From assembly GCA_016184235.1 (NCBI GenBank), contig JACPDC010000072.1, positions 1 through 7,162 of the forward strand: a stretch of 7,162 nt of DNA, given 5' to 3'. A model generated the notes under the pieces. The model saw only the letters and a program-made list of their open reading frames with translations, had not been told where the DNA came from and did not search any database. The DNA is from Deltaproteobacteria bacterium (GTDB lineage: Bacteria; Desulfobacterota; Binatia; UBA9968). Positions 1 to 6,007 of the stretch are shown here, piece by piece. Position 1 is the stretch's first letter. The number at the start of each line of letters is the position of its first letter. Position numbers and translations under genes: made by a program.

Positions 1-1
1 C

Positions 2-706
2 GCCCTGGCGGCGCGTTATCTCGCCCGGGAAAACGCGGCGACCCTTGGCATATTCGGCGCCGGATGGCAGGCGGGGGCGCATGTCCCGATGATGTGCGGG
101 GTAAGAAAGATCAAGCGCATCCGGCTCTACAGCCCCACGAAGGCCAATCGCGAGCGCTTCGCCGAGGAGATGGAGAGAGAAGTCCGGGTTCCGGTGGAGG
201 TGGTGGAGCAACCTCAAGAGGCGGCCGACGGGGCCGATATCCTGGTGGCGGCCACCAATGCCATCACCCGGGTGATCGAGCCGGAGTGGCTTCGCCCCGG
301 AGTCCACCTCACCTGCGTCAAGGATTGCGAGCTGGGGGAGGAGACGATCCGCAGGGCCGATCGGCTGGCGATTCACTGCCGCAGGTTCGCGCCGCAGAAT
401 TACATCGCAGGCTTCGGAGACGAAGAGATCAAGGCCCACGACCCCGTGGATTTGCTGAAGCAAGGAGGCGGGGCCGTTCCCCCTCTCGAGCCTCCTTTCT
501 GGGTCAGCGCCCCGGAGTTGAAAGATCTCGTATCCGGAAGGGTCCCCGGCAGAAAATCACAGAAGGAGATTACCTGCTTCATCAACAACATCGGCCTGGG
601 ACTCCAGTTCGCCGCCCTGGGGGCGGGCGTGTACGCGGATGCCAAATCTAAAGGAGTGGGGCGCGAGGTGCCGACGGATTGGTTTTTAGAGAGCGTGCAC
701 CCGTGA
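2..706 (+). CDS. Ornithine cyclodeaminase / mu-crystallin family protein, 5'-truncated by window edge
   Basis: The visible 234 residues are the C-terminal part of an NAD(P)-dependent ornithine cyclodeaminase/mu-crystallin family protein; members are usually 300-340 residues, so about 90-100 N-terminal residues lie outside the window. The frame is open from base 2. A Rossmann dinucleotide motif GIFGAGWQA is encoded at 47-73, followed by an IRLYSPT strand and the ADILVAATNA segment. VKDCELGEE (Asp codon 323-325) sits where the family carries its GGDCPGKTE-like active-site segment; I read this Asp as the catalytic acid, but the surroundings are divergent. The C-terminal INNIGLGLQFAALGAGVYADA (from about 580) matches the family's closing helix. 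Known members deaminate ornithine to proline, reduce imines, or bind NADPH and thyroid hormone, so the substrate is open. The stop TGA at 704-706 overlaps a GTG at 703. A shorter ATG start at 89 would cut through the Rossmann motif and is not the true start. Confidence 0.9.
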   Translation, partial: ALAARYLARENAATLGIFGAGWQAGAHVPMMCGVRKIKRIRLYSPTKANRERFAEEMEREVRVPVEVVEQPQEAADGADILVAATNAITRVIEPEWLRPGVHLTCVKDCELGEETIRRADRLAIHCRRFAPQNYIAGFGDEEIKAHDPVDLLKQGGGAVPPLEPPFWVSAPELKDLVSGRVPGRKSQKEITCFINNIGLGLQFAALGAGVYADAKSKGVGREVPTDWFLESVHP

Positions 707-780
707 AGGACCTCAGGTTCGAAACACGTTGCAGCTTCTACGAAAGTTTGGAATACTGGCGACGTGCCGCAGGGACCTGA
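703..780 (+). other. Possible short leader ORF or broken 5' end of the following gene
   Basis: A GTG at 703 overlaps the TGA of the preceding gene (GTGA) and opens 25 codons, beginning VKDLRFETRCSFYESLEYW and ending at TGA 778-780. The next gene reads in the neighbouring frame from GTG 764. This could be a coupled leader peptide, the original N-terminus separated by a one-base indel, or chance. There is no clear Shine-Dalgarno sequence: only AGAGAG around 688-693. I list it because the next gene has no good start of its own. Confidence 0.2.
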
Positions 781-1048
781 CAACGGCTGGAAGTGCCTGA
801 ATGTCACCGTCAGCGACAAGGACTCCGGTGATGTTATTGAATACAAAATCCACTTCTACCGGAAGGCCGACGGATGGTACGAGGAAGTGCGCTATGACAG
901 CCACGAGATCAAGAAGGGAAGGAAGACCCTTGCTCCGCATCTGCACGTCAAGCTCGCGACTCCATTTAAAGATCCCAGGAAAGGGGAAGAGGAGCTGAGG
1001 CAGATCATTGACAGGGTCTTGCCGGCCATTAAGGAGATAACTGTATGA
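764..1048 (+). CDS. Small basic protein, candidate toxin of a toxin-antitoxin pair (TumE/DUF6516-like pattern)
   Basis: This gene encodes 94 residues from a GTG start. I do not recognise the family firmly. The strand-rich N-terminal half (EYKIHFYRKADGWYEEVRYD, about 26-45) followed by RYDSH (43-47) and PHLHVKL (58-64) recalls the RYD...H.H pattern of small toxins annotated as TumE/DUF6516. That is a memory-based resemblance, not a search. The C-terminal third (EEELRQIIDRVLPAIKE) should form an amphipathic helix. There are no signal peptide or membrane segments. The stop overlaps the next gene's ATG (ATGA, 1045-1048), so the two are probably translated together. The start is uncertain: GTG 764 is the only GTG/ATG/TTG in frame after the stop at 704, and only a weak GGA at 750-752 precedes it. 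Base composition is clearly lower in GC than in the flanking metabolic genes. Confidence 0.65.
   Translation: MPQGPDNGWKCLNVTVSDKDSGDVIEYKIHFYRKADGWYEEVRYDSHEIKKGRKTLAPHLHVKLATPFKDPRKGEEELRQIIDRVLPAIKEITV
1031..1036 (+). promoter_or_regulatory. Ribosome binding site AAGGAG for the second cassette gene
   Basis: AAGGAG lies eight bases upstream of ATG 1045, inside the end of the preceding gene. It supports this ATG as the start and suggests strong expression of the second protein relative to the first, as is often seen for antitoxins. Confidence 0.7.
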
Positions 1049-1314
1049 GCCGCGTGCTAGCGATACGGGGGACCGAGGGAGAGAAGGAAGTCGATTATTC
1101 GTCTCTTCCGCTGAAAGAAATTCAGAAGAAGATTAAGGCTCATGAGAAGAGGTACGGAAGCTTCGTCAAGTTTTCGAAAAGCTACGACTGTGAATCCAGC
1201 CCCCCTGAAGACTACCTGGTGCTTATCGACTGGGAATGCCTGATAAACGAGCTGAAGCTTAGAAAAGGCGGCGGCCTTTCTCTCGTGAAGGGCGGCAAAA
1301 AAAAGCCCCGCTGA
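1045..1314 (+). CDS. Small charged protein, candidate antitoxin partner
   Basis: This 89-residue lysine- and glutamate-rich protein is of no family I can name with certainty. A predicted helix (LPLKEIQKKIKAHEKRYG, about 21-38) leads into an F..S..C/E segment and then DYLVLIDWECLINELK (56-71). The order KRYG - Phe - acidic linker - DW(E) - LINELK resembles short antitoxins of the 'YGMS.EEF...F..G......DYFEW..L' type that accompany small toxins; I infer a partner role from that and from the four-base overlap with the gene before it. There is no helix-turn-helix, so autoregulation through this protein is not evident. The C-terminus is a basic Gly/Lys tail (KGGKKKPR) with an A8 run at 1297-1304. 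GC content is low (about 40% over 1081-1140). The stop lies seven bases from the convergent stop at 1322. It could instead be an unrelated conserved small protein. Confidence 0.75.
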   Translation: MSRVLAIRGTEGEKEVDYSSLPLKEIQKKIKAHEKRYGSFVKFSKSYDCESSPPEDYLVLIDWECLINELKLRKGGGLSLVKGGKKKPR

Positions 1315-1321
1315 CTTCCTT

Positions 1322-2092
1322 TCATTCAAACGACAGGGCGGCGCCGTGGGTGAGCGCCGGGTCCAGAGACCCGACCTGCCCTGATCTCGTCCTGAGGGTC
1401 GCCGCGTAGGGAGAAGGGCCGCGCGTTTTGATCCACGCGGCGAGCGGGCTCTGCTCGGTCAAAGGCCTGAGAAAGTCGAAAAAGTGAGGGCCGATCCGAA
1501 ACCGGACACCCTCGCCGTTTAACTCCTCCCGCTGCAGCGGCTTTCCCTCGTAACCCAGGGCGCTCTTATACCATCTCCGCAGGCCGGCCAGGTCATCCAC
1601 GGCTGTGGTCACAATGCTGATTCCGATGGCGCCGTTCTTGTGTGTAACCTCCCTGGGGACGCGCTCGTCGCGCGGGGTCACGTCCTGAATGAGAAAGGGC
1701 GCCACGCCCCGGTGCGGCTCGGCCGCCAGGGAGAGGAGCCATTTTACCCGGTAGCCATCCGGCCGGGTGCGCATCCAGGGCACAGGATCGGCGATATTCA
1801 CGCCGGCATTGCGCAGTTTCAAGGTGTCGCCTGTGAGGTCGTCGGTCTGCATGCAGAAGTCAACCAGTCCGCCGCCTTTTTGCAGCGCGCCCCACCAGCG
1901 GTGATCCGGATTCTCCCGGTAGAAGGCGATGATCTCGATGTAGGAGCCGTCGGCGAAGGAGATCAAGCCGTTGTGCGTGCCCACGGGATGCCTGCCGCCG
2001 GGGATGACCGTGAAGCCGAGCTCCCGGTAGCTTGCGATCGCGGCCTCGAGGTTCGAAACGGCAATCACGATGTGATCGAGGCCGATAAGCAT
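1322..2092 (-). CDS. VOC-superfamily (glyoxalase_3-like) protein
   Basis: The protein has 256 residues and two vicinal-oxygen-chelate modules. The N-terminal LDHIVIAVSNLEAAIASYRE (5-24) is a classic first beta-alpha unit with His7 in the metal-ligand position. GTHNGLISFADGSYIEIIAF (38-57) supplies the second strand pair with Glu53 as a likely ligand. A second, weaker module begins near IGISIVTTAVDDLAGLRRWY (156-175). The PFLIQD segment (132-137) fits the glyoxalase_3 subgroup. Members include lyases, isomerases and extradiol-type dioxygenases, so the reaction cannot be named. I chose ATG 2092 because GGAG (2104-2101) sits eight bases ahead; an upstream in-frame TTG at 2098 is only two bases from that site. 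The gene is 19 bases downstream of the LLM monooxygenase stop, so the two are almost certainly one operon, and this protein may process the monooxygenase product. Confidence 0.88.
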   Translation of the reverse strand: MLIGLDHIVIAVSNLEAAIASYRELGFTVIPGGRHPVGTHNGLISFADGSYIEIIAFYRENPDHRWWGALQKGGGLVDFCMQTDDLTGDTLKLRNAGVNIADPVPWMRTRPDGYRVKWLLSLAAEPHRGVAPFLIQDVTPRDERVPREVTHKNGAIGISIVTTAVDDLAGLRRWYKSALGYEGKPLQREELNGEGVRFRIGPHFFDFLRPLTEQSPLAAWIKTRGPSPYAATLRTRSGQVGSLDPALTHGAALSFE

Positions 2093-2100
2093 GAACAAAA

Positions 2101-2104
2101 CTCC
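2101..2104 (-). promoter_or_regulatory. Shine-Dalgarno GGAG that sets the VOC gene start at ATG 2092
   Basis: On the minus strand GGAG is followed by eight bases and then ATG (2092-2090). It lies in the 19-base gap after the monooxygenase stop and argues against the alternative TTG start at 2098. Confidence 0.6.
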
Positions 2105-2111
2105 ATGCCTT

Positions 2112-3113
2112 TCACACGAACTCCGGGACTACTTCGTTGAGGAAGCGGCCGAGCTGGCCGCGTTGATCCCAGGAGGCGAAGCGGAGCGCGATGTGGCCGA
2201 TTCCGGCATTAAAGTAATTCTTTAATTCTCGAATGCACTCCTTTGGGTTTCCAGCGGTCGTGAATCCCTCGACAAAAGCGGCGCTGAAGTTCGACGTGTA
2301 GTATTTGTCGAGGAAGGCCTTGCTCTCCTGGAGCGCGGCGTTGCGATCTTCCTGAATGTTGATGTTGTGGTAGAGGGCGTTTCCCAGCCCGGCCGGATCG
2401 CGCCCCTCCTGGCGCGCCATCTCCAGGATGCGCGCCCAGTGCTGTTTGAATTGCTCCGGGCTCACCTTGTTGGTCATCCAGCCGTCGGCGTAGCGGGCGA
2501 CGCGGCGCAAGCTCCGCTCCACTACGGCATCCGGCGCGCTCGCCCCGTCTCTCCAGGTCAGGCCGGTCGGATTGCTGGCGATCCAGATAGGGCAGGGCTG
2601 CTGCATGGGCCTCGGCTCGAGCGTCACATCCTCGAAACGGTAGAAGCGGCCGTAGTGCGTTGCCCGCTTCTGCGAGAAGAGCTTGCGGAGGATCACGATT
2701 CCTTCTTCGAGGCGGGCCATGCGCTCGCCCGCGGTAATGCCCATGACCGCATGCTCGCGCGCCTGCGCGGCGCTCTGCTCATTGGGGCCGCCGACGCAGA
2801 CCACCAGCCAGGAGCGGCCGCTGGAGATCACGTCGAGGCTCGCCCACTGGTGGGCGAAGAGCACGGGATGGCGATGGGGAAATGTCGCCATGCAGCCGAC
2901 GGCGAGCCGGACTTTTTGCGTGACTGCGGCTAAAGCGGAAAGCAGCGTCACCGACTCGAGCCTCGGCTTGGCGAGCAGGCTGTCGCCGACCCAGACCGCG
3001 TCAAAGGCGCCGGACCCCTCGGCGCGCTGCGCCATGTCGATGAGATCGCTCGTCTTGACCGCGCCGATGATGACGCCGCGATTGGCCAGCGTAAGACCGA
3101 AAGAAGATGTCAT
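2112..3113 (-). CDS. LLM-class (luciferase-like) flavin-dependent monooxygenase
   Basis: The 333-residue protein is of the bacterial luciferase/F420-dependent TIM-barrel family, close to the usual 300-370. Family features in order are FDAVWVGDS (37-45), TLLSALAAVTQKVRLAVGC (56-74), RHPVLFAHQWASLDVISSGR (81-100), LEPRPMQQPCPIWIASN (165-181), RRVARYADGWMTN (203-215) and a C-terminal IGHIALRFASWDQRGQL (305-321). Such enzymes use FMNH2 or F420H2 in monooxygenation or hydride-transfer reactions; the cofactor cannot be decided here. ATG 3113 is preferred over an in-frame start 21 codons upstream, because MTSSFG begins the barrel and GGAG lies seven bases before it (3124-3121), while the extra residues (LIAITCSLDKL...) derive from the repeat-containing intergenic region. 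It is the first gene of an operon with the VOC protein and diverges from the UbiD-like gene. Confidence 0.92.
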   Translation of the reverse strand: MTSSFGLTLANRGVIIGAVKTSDLIDMAQRAEGSGAFDAVWVGDSLLAKPRLESVTLLSALAAVTQKVRLAVGCMATFPHRHPVLFAHQWASLDVISSGRSWLVVCVGGPNEQSAAQAREHAVMGITAGERMARLEEGIVILRKLFSQKRATHYGRFYRFEDVTLEPRPMQQPCPIWIASNPTGLTWRDGASAPDAVVERSLRRVARYADGWMTNKVSPEQFKQHWARILEMARQEGRDPAGLGNALYHNINIQEDRNAALQESKAFLDKYYTSNFSAAFVEGFTTAGNPKECIRELKNYFNAGIGHIALRFASWDQRGQLGRFLNEVVPEFV

Positions 3114-3142
3114 GCTCCCTCTCCGTACCCGAAAGGAAAACA

Positions 3143-3161
3143 ACTTGTCAAGGGAACAAGT
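3143..3161. promoter_or_regulatory. Inverted repeat ACTTGT-N7-ACAAGT, candidate operator
   Basis: A perfect six-base inverted repeat with a seven-base spacer lies between the divergent LLM and UbiD-like genes, 30 bases upstream of the LLM start. It contains TTGACA on the minus strand (3151-3146), a full -35 hexamer, although nothing close to a -10 follows at 16-18 bases. The size and symmetry suit a dimeric repressor site, but no regulator gene is in view, so this is an inference from shape alone. Confidence 0.35.
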
Positions 3162-3164
3162 GAT

Positions 3165-3219
3165 AGCAATCAGCATTCAGCGGTCAGCTTTTAGCTGAAG
3201 GCTGATTGCTGACGGCTGG
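3165..3219. repeat. Palindromic array of TCAGCNN heptamers
   Basis: The left half carries TCAGC at 3170, 3177 and 3184 and TTAGC at 3191. The right half carries the reverse complement GCTGA at 3194, 3201 and 3208 and GCTGG at 3215. All are exactly seven bases apart within their half, each with two variable bases between. The halves form a 17-base inverted repeat (3165-3181 with 3194-3210, one mismatch, 12-base centre), including the perfect pair AGCAATCAGC/GCTGATTGCT. It lies just upstream of the UbiD-side -35 box. It is not a CRISPR (the unit is far too short). There is no poly-T tract as expected of a terminator. Confidence 0.85.
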
Positions 3220-3226
3220 CGAATGT

Positions 3227-3255
3227 TTGACACTCCGGACTGCAATTACTATGGT
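3227..3255 (+). promoter_or_regulatory. Sigma70-type promoter for the UbiD-family gene
   Basis: TTGACA at 3227-3232 is a perfect -35 hexamer. After exactly 17 bases comes TATGGT at 3250-3255, a four-of-six -10 match that keeps TAT and the final T. Transcription would begin near 3262, giving a leader of about 14 bases that still includes the AGGAGG ribosome binding site (3265-3270). A 14-base-spaced TACTAT (3247-3252) is a poorer alternative. Confidence 0.5.
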
Positions 3256-3264
3256 GGCCGTCAC

Positions 3265-3270
3265 AGGAGG
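3265..3270 (+). promoter_or_regulatory. Strong Shine-Dalgarno AGGAGG for the UbiD-family gene
   Basis: AGGAGG followed by AGGCC places ATG 3276 five bases downstream, with a second overlapping GGAGG two bases in. This fixes the start of the decarboxylase. Confidence 0.75.
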
Positions 3271-3275
3271 AGGCC

Positions 3276-4847
3276 ATGGGCGCGAGCTTCAGAGATTTTG
3301 TCGCGGCGTGTCGGAAGAACGGCGAGCTGATCGAAATTTCGCAATCGGTCGATCTGCGCAACGTAGCCGCCCTGGTGCCGCAGTCGGACAAGGCGCTGCT
3401 GTTTACGAACGTCGAAGGCTATTCCATGCCGGTAGTCTCAGGGCTGCTGCAGTCGAGAAAACGGCTCTCCCTTGCCCTTGGCGTTCCCTACGAGCGGATC
3501 GAGAAAAAGCTCCGCGACGCCATGGAGCATCCCATCAAGCCGAAGCTGGTGAAGCAGGCCGCGGTCAGGGAGGTCATTCTCACCGAGAACAAAGTGGATC
3601 TCTACCGGCTGCCGGTGCCGATCTTCTCGACCATGGACGGCGGCCCGATGATCACCGGCGCGGTGGTGATCGCCGAGGATCCCGAGTACGGCATGAATGC
3701 CGGGATGTACCGGCTCATGCTGAAGGAGAAGAACATCACCGGCATCGACATCGTGACGCCGAACAACTTAAGACGGTACGCCGAGCGTGCCCTGCAGGCG
3801 ATGAAGCCGCTGCCCGTGTCGATCTCGATCGGTGCGCACCCTTACGAAATGCTGGCCTCGACCTTCAAGGCCGCGCTCGGAACCAACGAGCTTGGCTACG
3901 CGGGCGGGCTCAGGGGCGGAGCCGTCGGCCTGGCGGCGGGCGAGACGGTCCCGGTGCCCTGCATCGCGGACGCCGAGATCGTCCTGGAAGGGGAGATCCT
4001 CCCGGAAGGGTGGGTTCATTCTGAAGGGCCGTTCTGTGAGTTCAACCGGCTGATGGGCGGGATCCATTGCAACCCGCGGGTGAGAATAAAAGCCGTGCTG
4101 CACCGGCGCGATCCCATCTACTACGCCCTGCATATGCCGTGGGAGAATATCTGGATGAGCGCGCCGATCTACGAGGCGGCGGCCTGGCGGGTGCTGCGCG
4201 AGGCCGGCGTTTCCACGACCGCCATCAACGTGACTCCGGGGGGCTGCTGCCACTGGCATATCATCGCGGCGATTAAGAAGCAGCCCGGCGACGGGAAAAA
4301 TGCCATCCTGGCGCTGCTGTCGATTGCCGACATCAAGCACGTCGTGGTAACGGACGACGACATCGATATCTTCGATCCCGTCGACGTGGAGTGGGCGATC
4401 GCTACCAGGGTGCAGGCGGACCGGGACGTCGTCGTCATCTCCAACGCGCGCTCCAAGCCGCTCGATCCCTCTCTACCGCCGAGCGACGGCATACCGACCA
4501 CCGCGAAGATGGGCATCGACGCCACGATCCCTGAAAACGTCCCGGCCGAGCGCTACAAAAGGATCGTCTATTTCAATGAGAAGCAGGCCCGGTTGAAAGA
4601 CTACCTGGGTCCGGCGAGCGCCCCGGCGCCGCGCAAGAGCCGTGAAAGGGAGGAAGCTCCTATCGACGGCCTGGCCGGGAAGATAGTCAAGACGCTTGCC
4701 GCGTCGCACAGGTTTTTCGGGGAGATGCTCGATCTCTTTCCCAAGGAAGGGTACGCCAGGATCGCGCGCGCGATCGGCCGGCTCCACCAGGAAGGCAAGA
4801 TCACGCAGGATACGGAAGGCAAATATCAGCTTAAGGCCGGGGCTTGA
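3276..4847 (+). CDS. UbiD-family prenylated-FMN-dependent (de)carboxylase
   Basis: The 523-residue protein spans the whole UbiD fold. MGASFRDFVAACRKNGELIE begins the N-terminal domain. The central prFMN-binding domain holds NAGMYRLMLK (141-150; Asn141 and Arg146 fit the NxxxxR pattern of metal/prFMN contact plus catalytic Arg), SIGAHPYEMLAS (184-195, His188 as a likely metal ligand), AEIVLEGE (233-240) and EGPFCEF (250-256). Glu250 and Glu255 match the paired acids of the Glu-Arg-Glu catalytic set known from Fdc1 and UbiD. The C-terminal oligomerisation domain runs to about 450 (TDDDIDIFDPVDVEWAI at 359-375). A linker rich in Pro/Arg/Glu then leads to an extra 60-residue tail (461-523). The family reversibly decarboxylates aromatic, heteroaromatic or alpha,beta-unsaturated acids; the substrate is not readable. 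No UbiX gene is present, so prFMN must come from elsewhere. The 3' end overlaps the convergent LLM gene by 17 bases. Confidence 0.95.
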   Translation: MGASFRDFVAACRKNGELIEISQSVDLRNVAALVPQSDKALLFTNVEGYSMPVVSGLLQSRKRLSLALGVPYERIEKKLRDAMEHPIKPKLVKQAAVREVILTENKVDLYRLPVPIFSTMDGGPMITGAVVIAEDPEYGMNAGMYRLMLKEKNITGIDIVTPNNLRRYAERALQAMKPLPVSISIGAHPYEMLASTFKAALGTNELGYAGGLRGGAVGLAAGETVPVPCIADAEIVLEGEILPEGWVHSEGPFCEFNRLMGGIHCNPRVRIKAVLHRRDPIYYALHMPWENIWMSAPIYEAAAWRVLREAGVSTTAINVTPGGCCHWHIIAAIKKQPGDGKNAILALLSIADIKHVVVTDDDIDIFDPVDVEWAIATRVQADRDVVVISNARSKPLDPSLPPSDGIPTTAKMGIDATIPENVPAERYKRIVYFNEKQARLKDYLGPASAPAPRKSREREEAPIDGLAGKIVKTLAASHRFFGEMLDLFPKEGYARIARAIGRLHQEGKITQDTEGKYQLKAGA

Positions 4848-5946
4848 GCCAGACCCGGTAGCCGTTGTTGGGGTAGTTTAGGGCGTCGATCTCGAATTTT
4901 CTCAGCTCCGGCATGACCTGATCGACGAAGAGCTTGAGCGACTTCATCACCTTTTCGTGCTCCAGGGCGCCGAAGGTGAATTCGCCGAGAAAGCAATCCG
5001 CGCCCGCCTGTCTGGCGATCTCTTTGATCTGAGCCGTTACCTTTTCCGGCGAGCCGCAGATAAAGGAGTGCTCGCCGATGGCCCGATCCACGTCCAGCAG
5101 CTCCTTTTTCCTCTCCTCCCGGGTGATGTTGGCGAGATTCTCGTTGCCGTAGCCTCCATAGGCCCGCCCGCCGCCGACCCGGTGCCAGAAGTAGATCCAG
5201 TGCTCTTTGGATTCCTCGTAGGCCTGCCTGTCGCTCTTGCCCACGTAGATCTCCCGCATCAACGCCATGCGAGGCCTCGGCCCCGGCGGGTTGGCGCGCC
5301 GGTAGACCTCGCGGAAGTAGTCGAAGATCTCCCGCACCACGTCCATCTTGGGCGGGCACCACTGGACGGTGCTGATCCCCTCCGCGGCCGCGCCCTCGAC
5401 CGACTCGCGGCTGCGCGTCGGCATCCACATGGGCGGGTGGGGCGTTTGCACCACGGGGATGTTCAGCTCGGCATTCTGTACGGTGAAAAATTTCCCTTCG
5501 TAGCTGAACTTCGGATTGGCCCATATCCCCTTCAGGATCTTGTAGGCCTCCCACATAATATCGTTCTTGCTGTCCCACGACGCGTTGTAGGCGCCGAAGG
5601 CGTATTTGCCGATGCCGCTGCCGATGCCGCATTCGAAACGGCCGCGGGTGATGTTATCGAGCATGGCGACTTCCTCGGCCACGCGCACCGGATGCCACAG
5701 CGGCAGCACGTAGACCAGCGGGCCGAGGCGGATTCTCTTGGTGCGCTGCGAGGCCGCCGCCATCCAGGCGCCGGGGCTCGAGCACTCGGCGAAGCCCATG
5801 TCGAAGTGGTGCTCGGCGACAAAATAATAGTCGAGGCCGGCCTGATCGATGAACTCCACCATGTCGAGATGGCGCGCGTAGAGATCCTGGTAGGATAATT
5901 CGGGGCGGTCGTTTTTCTGCAGGTGATCAAAGACGCCGATCTTCAT
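4831..5946 (-). CDS. LLM-class (luciferase-like) flavin-dependent oxidoreductase, LuxA-like EHHF type
   Basis: The 371-residue luciferase-like TIM-barrel protein begins MKIGVFDHLQ. Visible family blocks are YYFVAEHHF (40-48; the EHHF tetrad is typical of the LuxA-like branch), RIRLGPLVYVLPLWHPVRVA (71-90), EVAMLDNITRGRFECGIGSG (92-111), EGKFFTVQNAEL (150-161), PHPPMWMPTRS (169-179) and FICGSPEKVTAQI (295-307). The last block is the usual strand-8 region followed by the C-terminal helix. It should be an FMN- or F420-dependent monooxygenase, and it is clearly a different subgroup from the other LLM protein in this window. ATG 5946 matches the normal family N-terminus; an in-frame GTG at 5955 adds three residues and is 11 bases from GGAG (5970-5967), so it remains possible. 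It lies about 100 bases downstream of the amidohydrolase on the same strand. Confidence 0.94.
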   Translation of the reverse strand: MKIGVFDHLQKNDRPELSYQDLYARHLDMVEFIDQAGLDYYFVAEHHFDMGFAECSSPGAWMAAASQRTKRIRLGPLVYVLPLWHPVRVAEEVAMLDNITRGRFECGIGSGIGKYAFGAYNASWDSKNDIMWEAYKILKGIWANPKFSYEGKFFTVQNAELNIPVVQTPHPPMWMPTRSRESVEGAAAEGISTVQWCPPKMDVVREIFDYFREVYRRANPPGPRPRMALMREIYVGKSDRQAYEESKEHWIYFWHRVGGGRAYGGYGNENLANITREERKKELLDVDRAIGEHSFICGSPEKVTAQIKEIARQAGADCFLGEFTFGALEHEKVMKSLKLFVDQVMPELRKFEIDALNYPNNGYRVWLKPRP

Positions 5947-6007
5947 GAGCGCCACTCTTACGACAACTCCCTCCCGGGTGCAAGCGCGCAGATGGCTATT
6001 GCCTGCT

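Noticed and set aside
1297..1304. A8 run resembling the slippery sequence A AAA AAG
   Set aside because: It lies three codons before the stop, with no clear downstream stem-loop or pseudoknot, and simply encodes a Lys-rich tail. A -1 shift would run into the antisense of the VOC gene. It is more useful as a place to check for sequencing indels.
3114..3176. N-terminal extension of the first LLM protein (21 extra residues)
   Set aside because: The extra residues overlap the operator and heptamer repeat, are unlike the family, and the internal ATG 3113 has a suitably spaced GGAG.
3165..3210. The heptamer palindrome as a rho-independent terminator
   Set aside because: It has no T-tract on either side, lies between divergent genes where no transcript needs to end, and has a regular seven-base period that terminators lack.
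3165..3219. CRISPR array
   Set aside because: The unit is five constant bases with two-base gaps, the array is palindromic, and no cas genes are present.
3206..4024. Plus-strand 272-codon frame over the 5' half of the UbiD-family gene
   Set aside because: It is an out-of-frame shadow of UbiD coding sequence and Arg/Gly-rich; the UbiD frame has the conserved motifs and the AGGAGG site.
4957..5898. A long plus-strand open frame (313 codons) opposite the second LLM gene
   Set aside because: It is the antisense of a clear luciferase-like protein. Its translation is Ala/Arg/Val/Gly-rich with no family motifs, as expected of GC-rich shadow frames.
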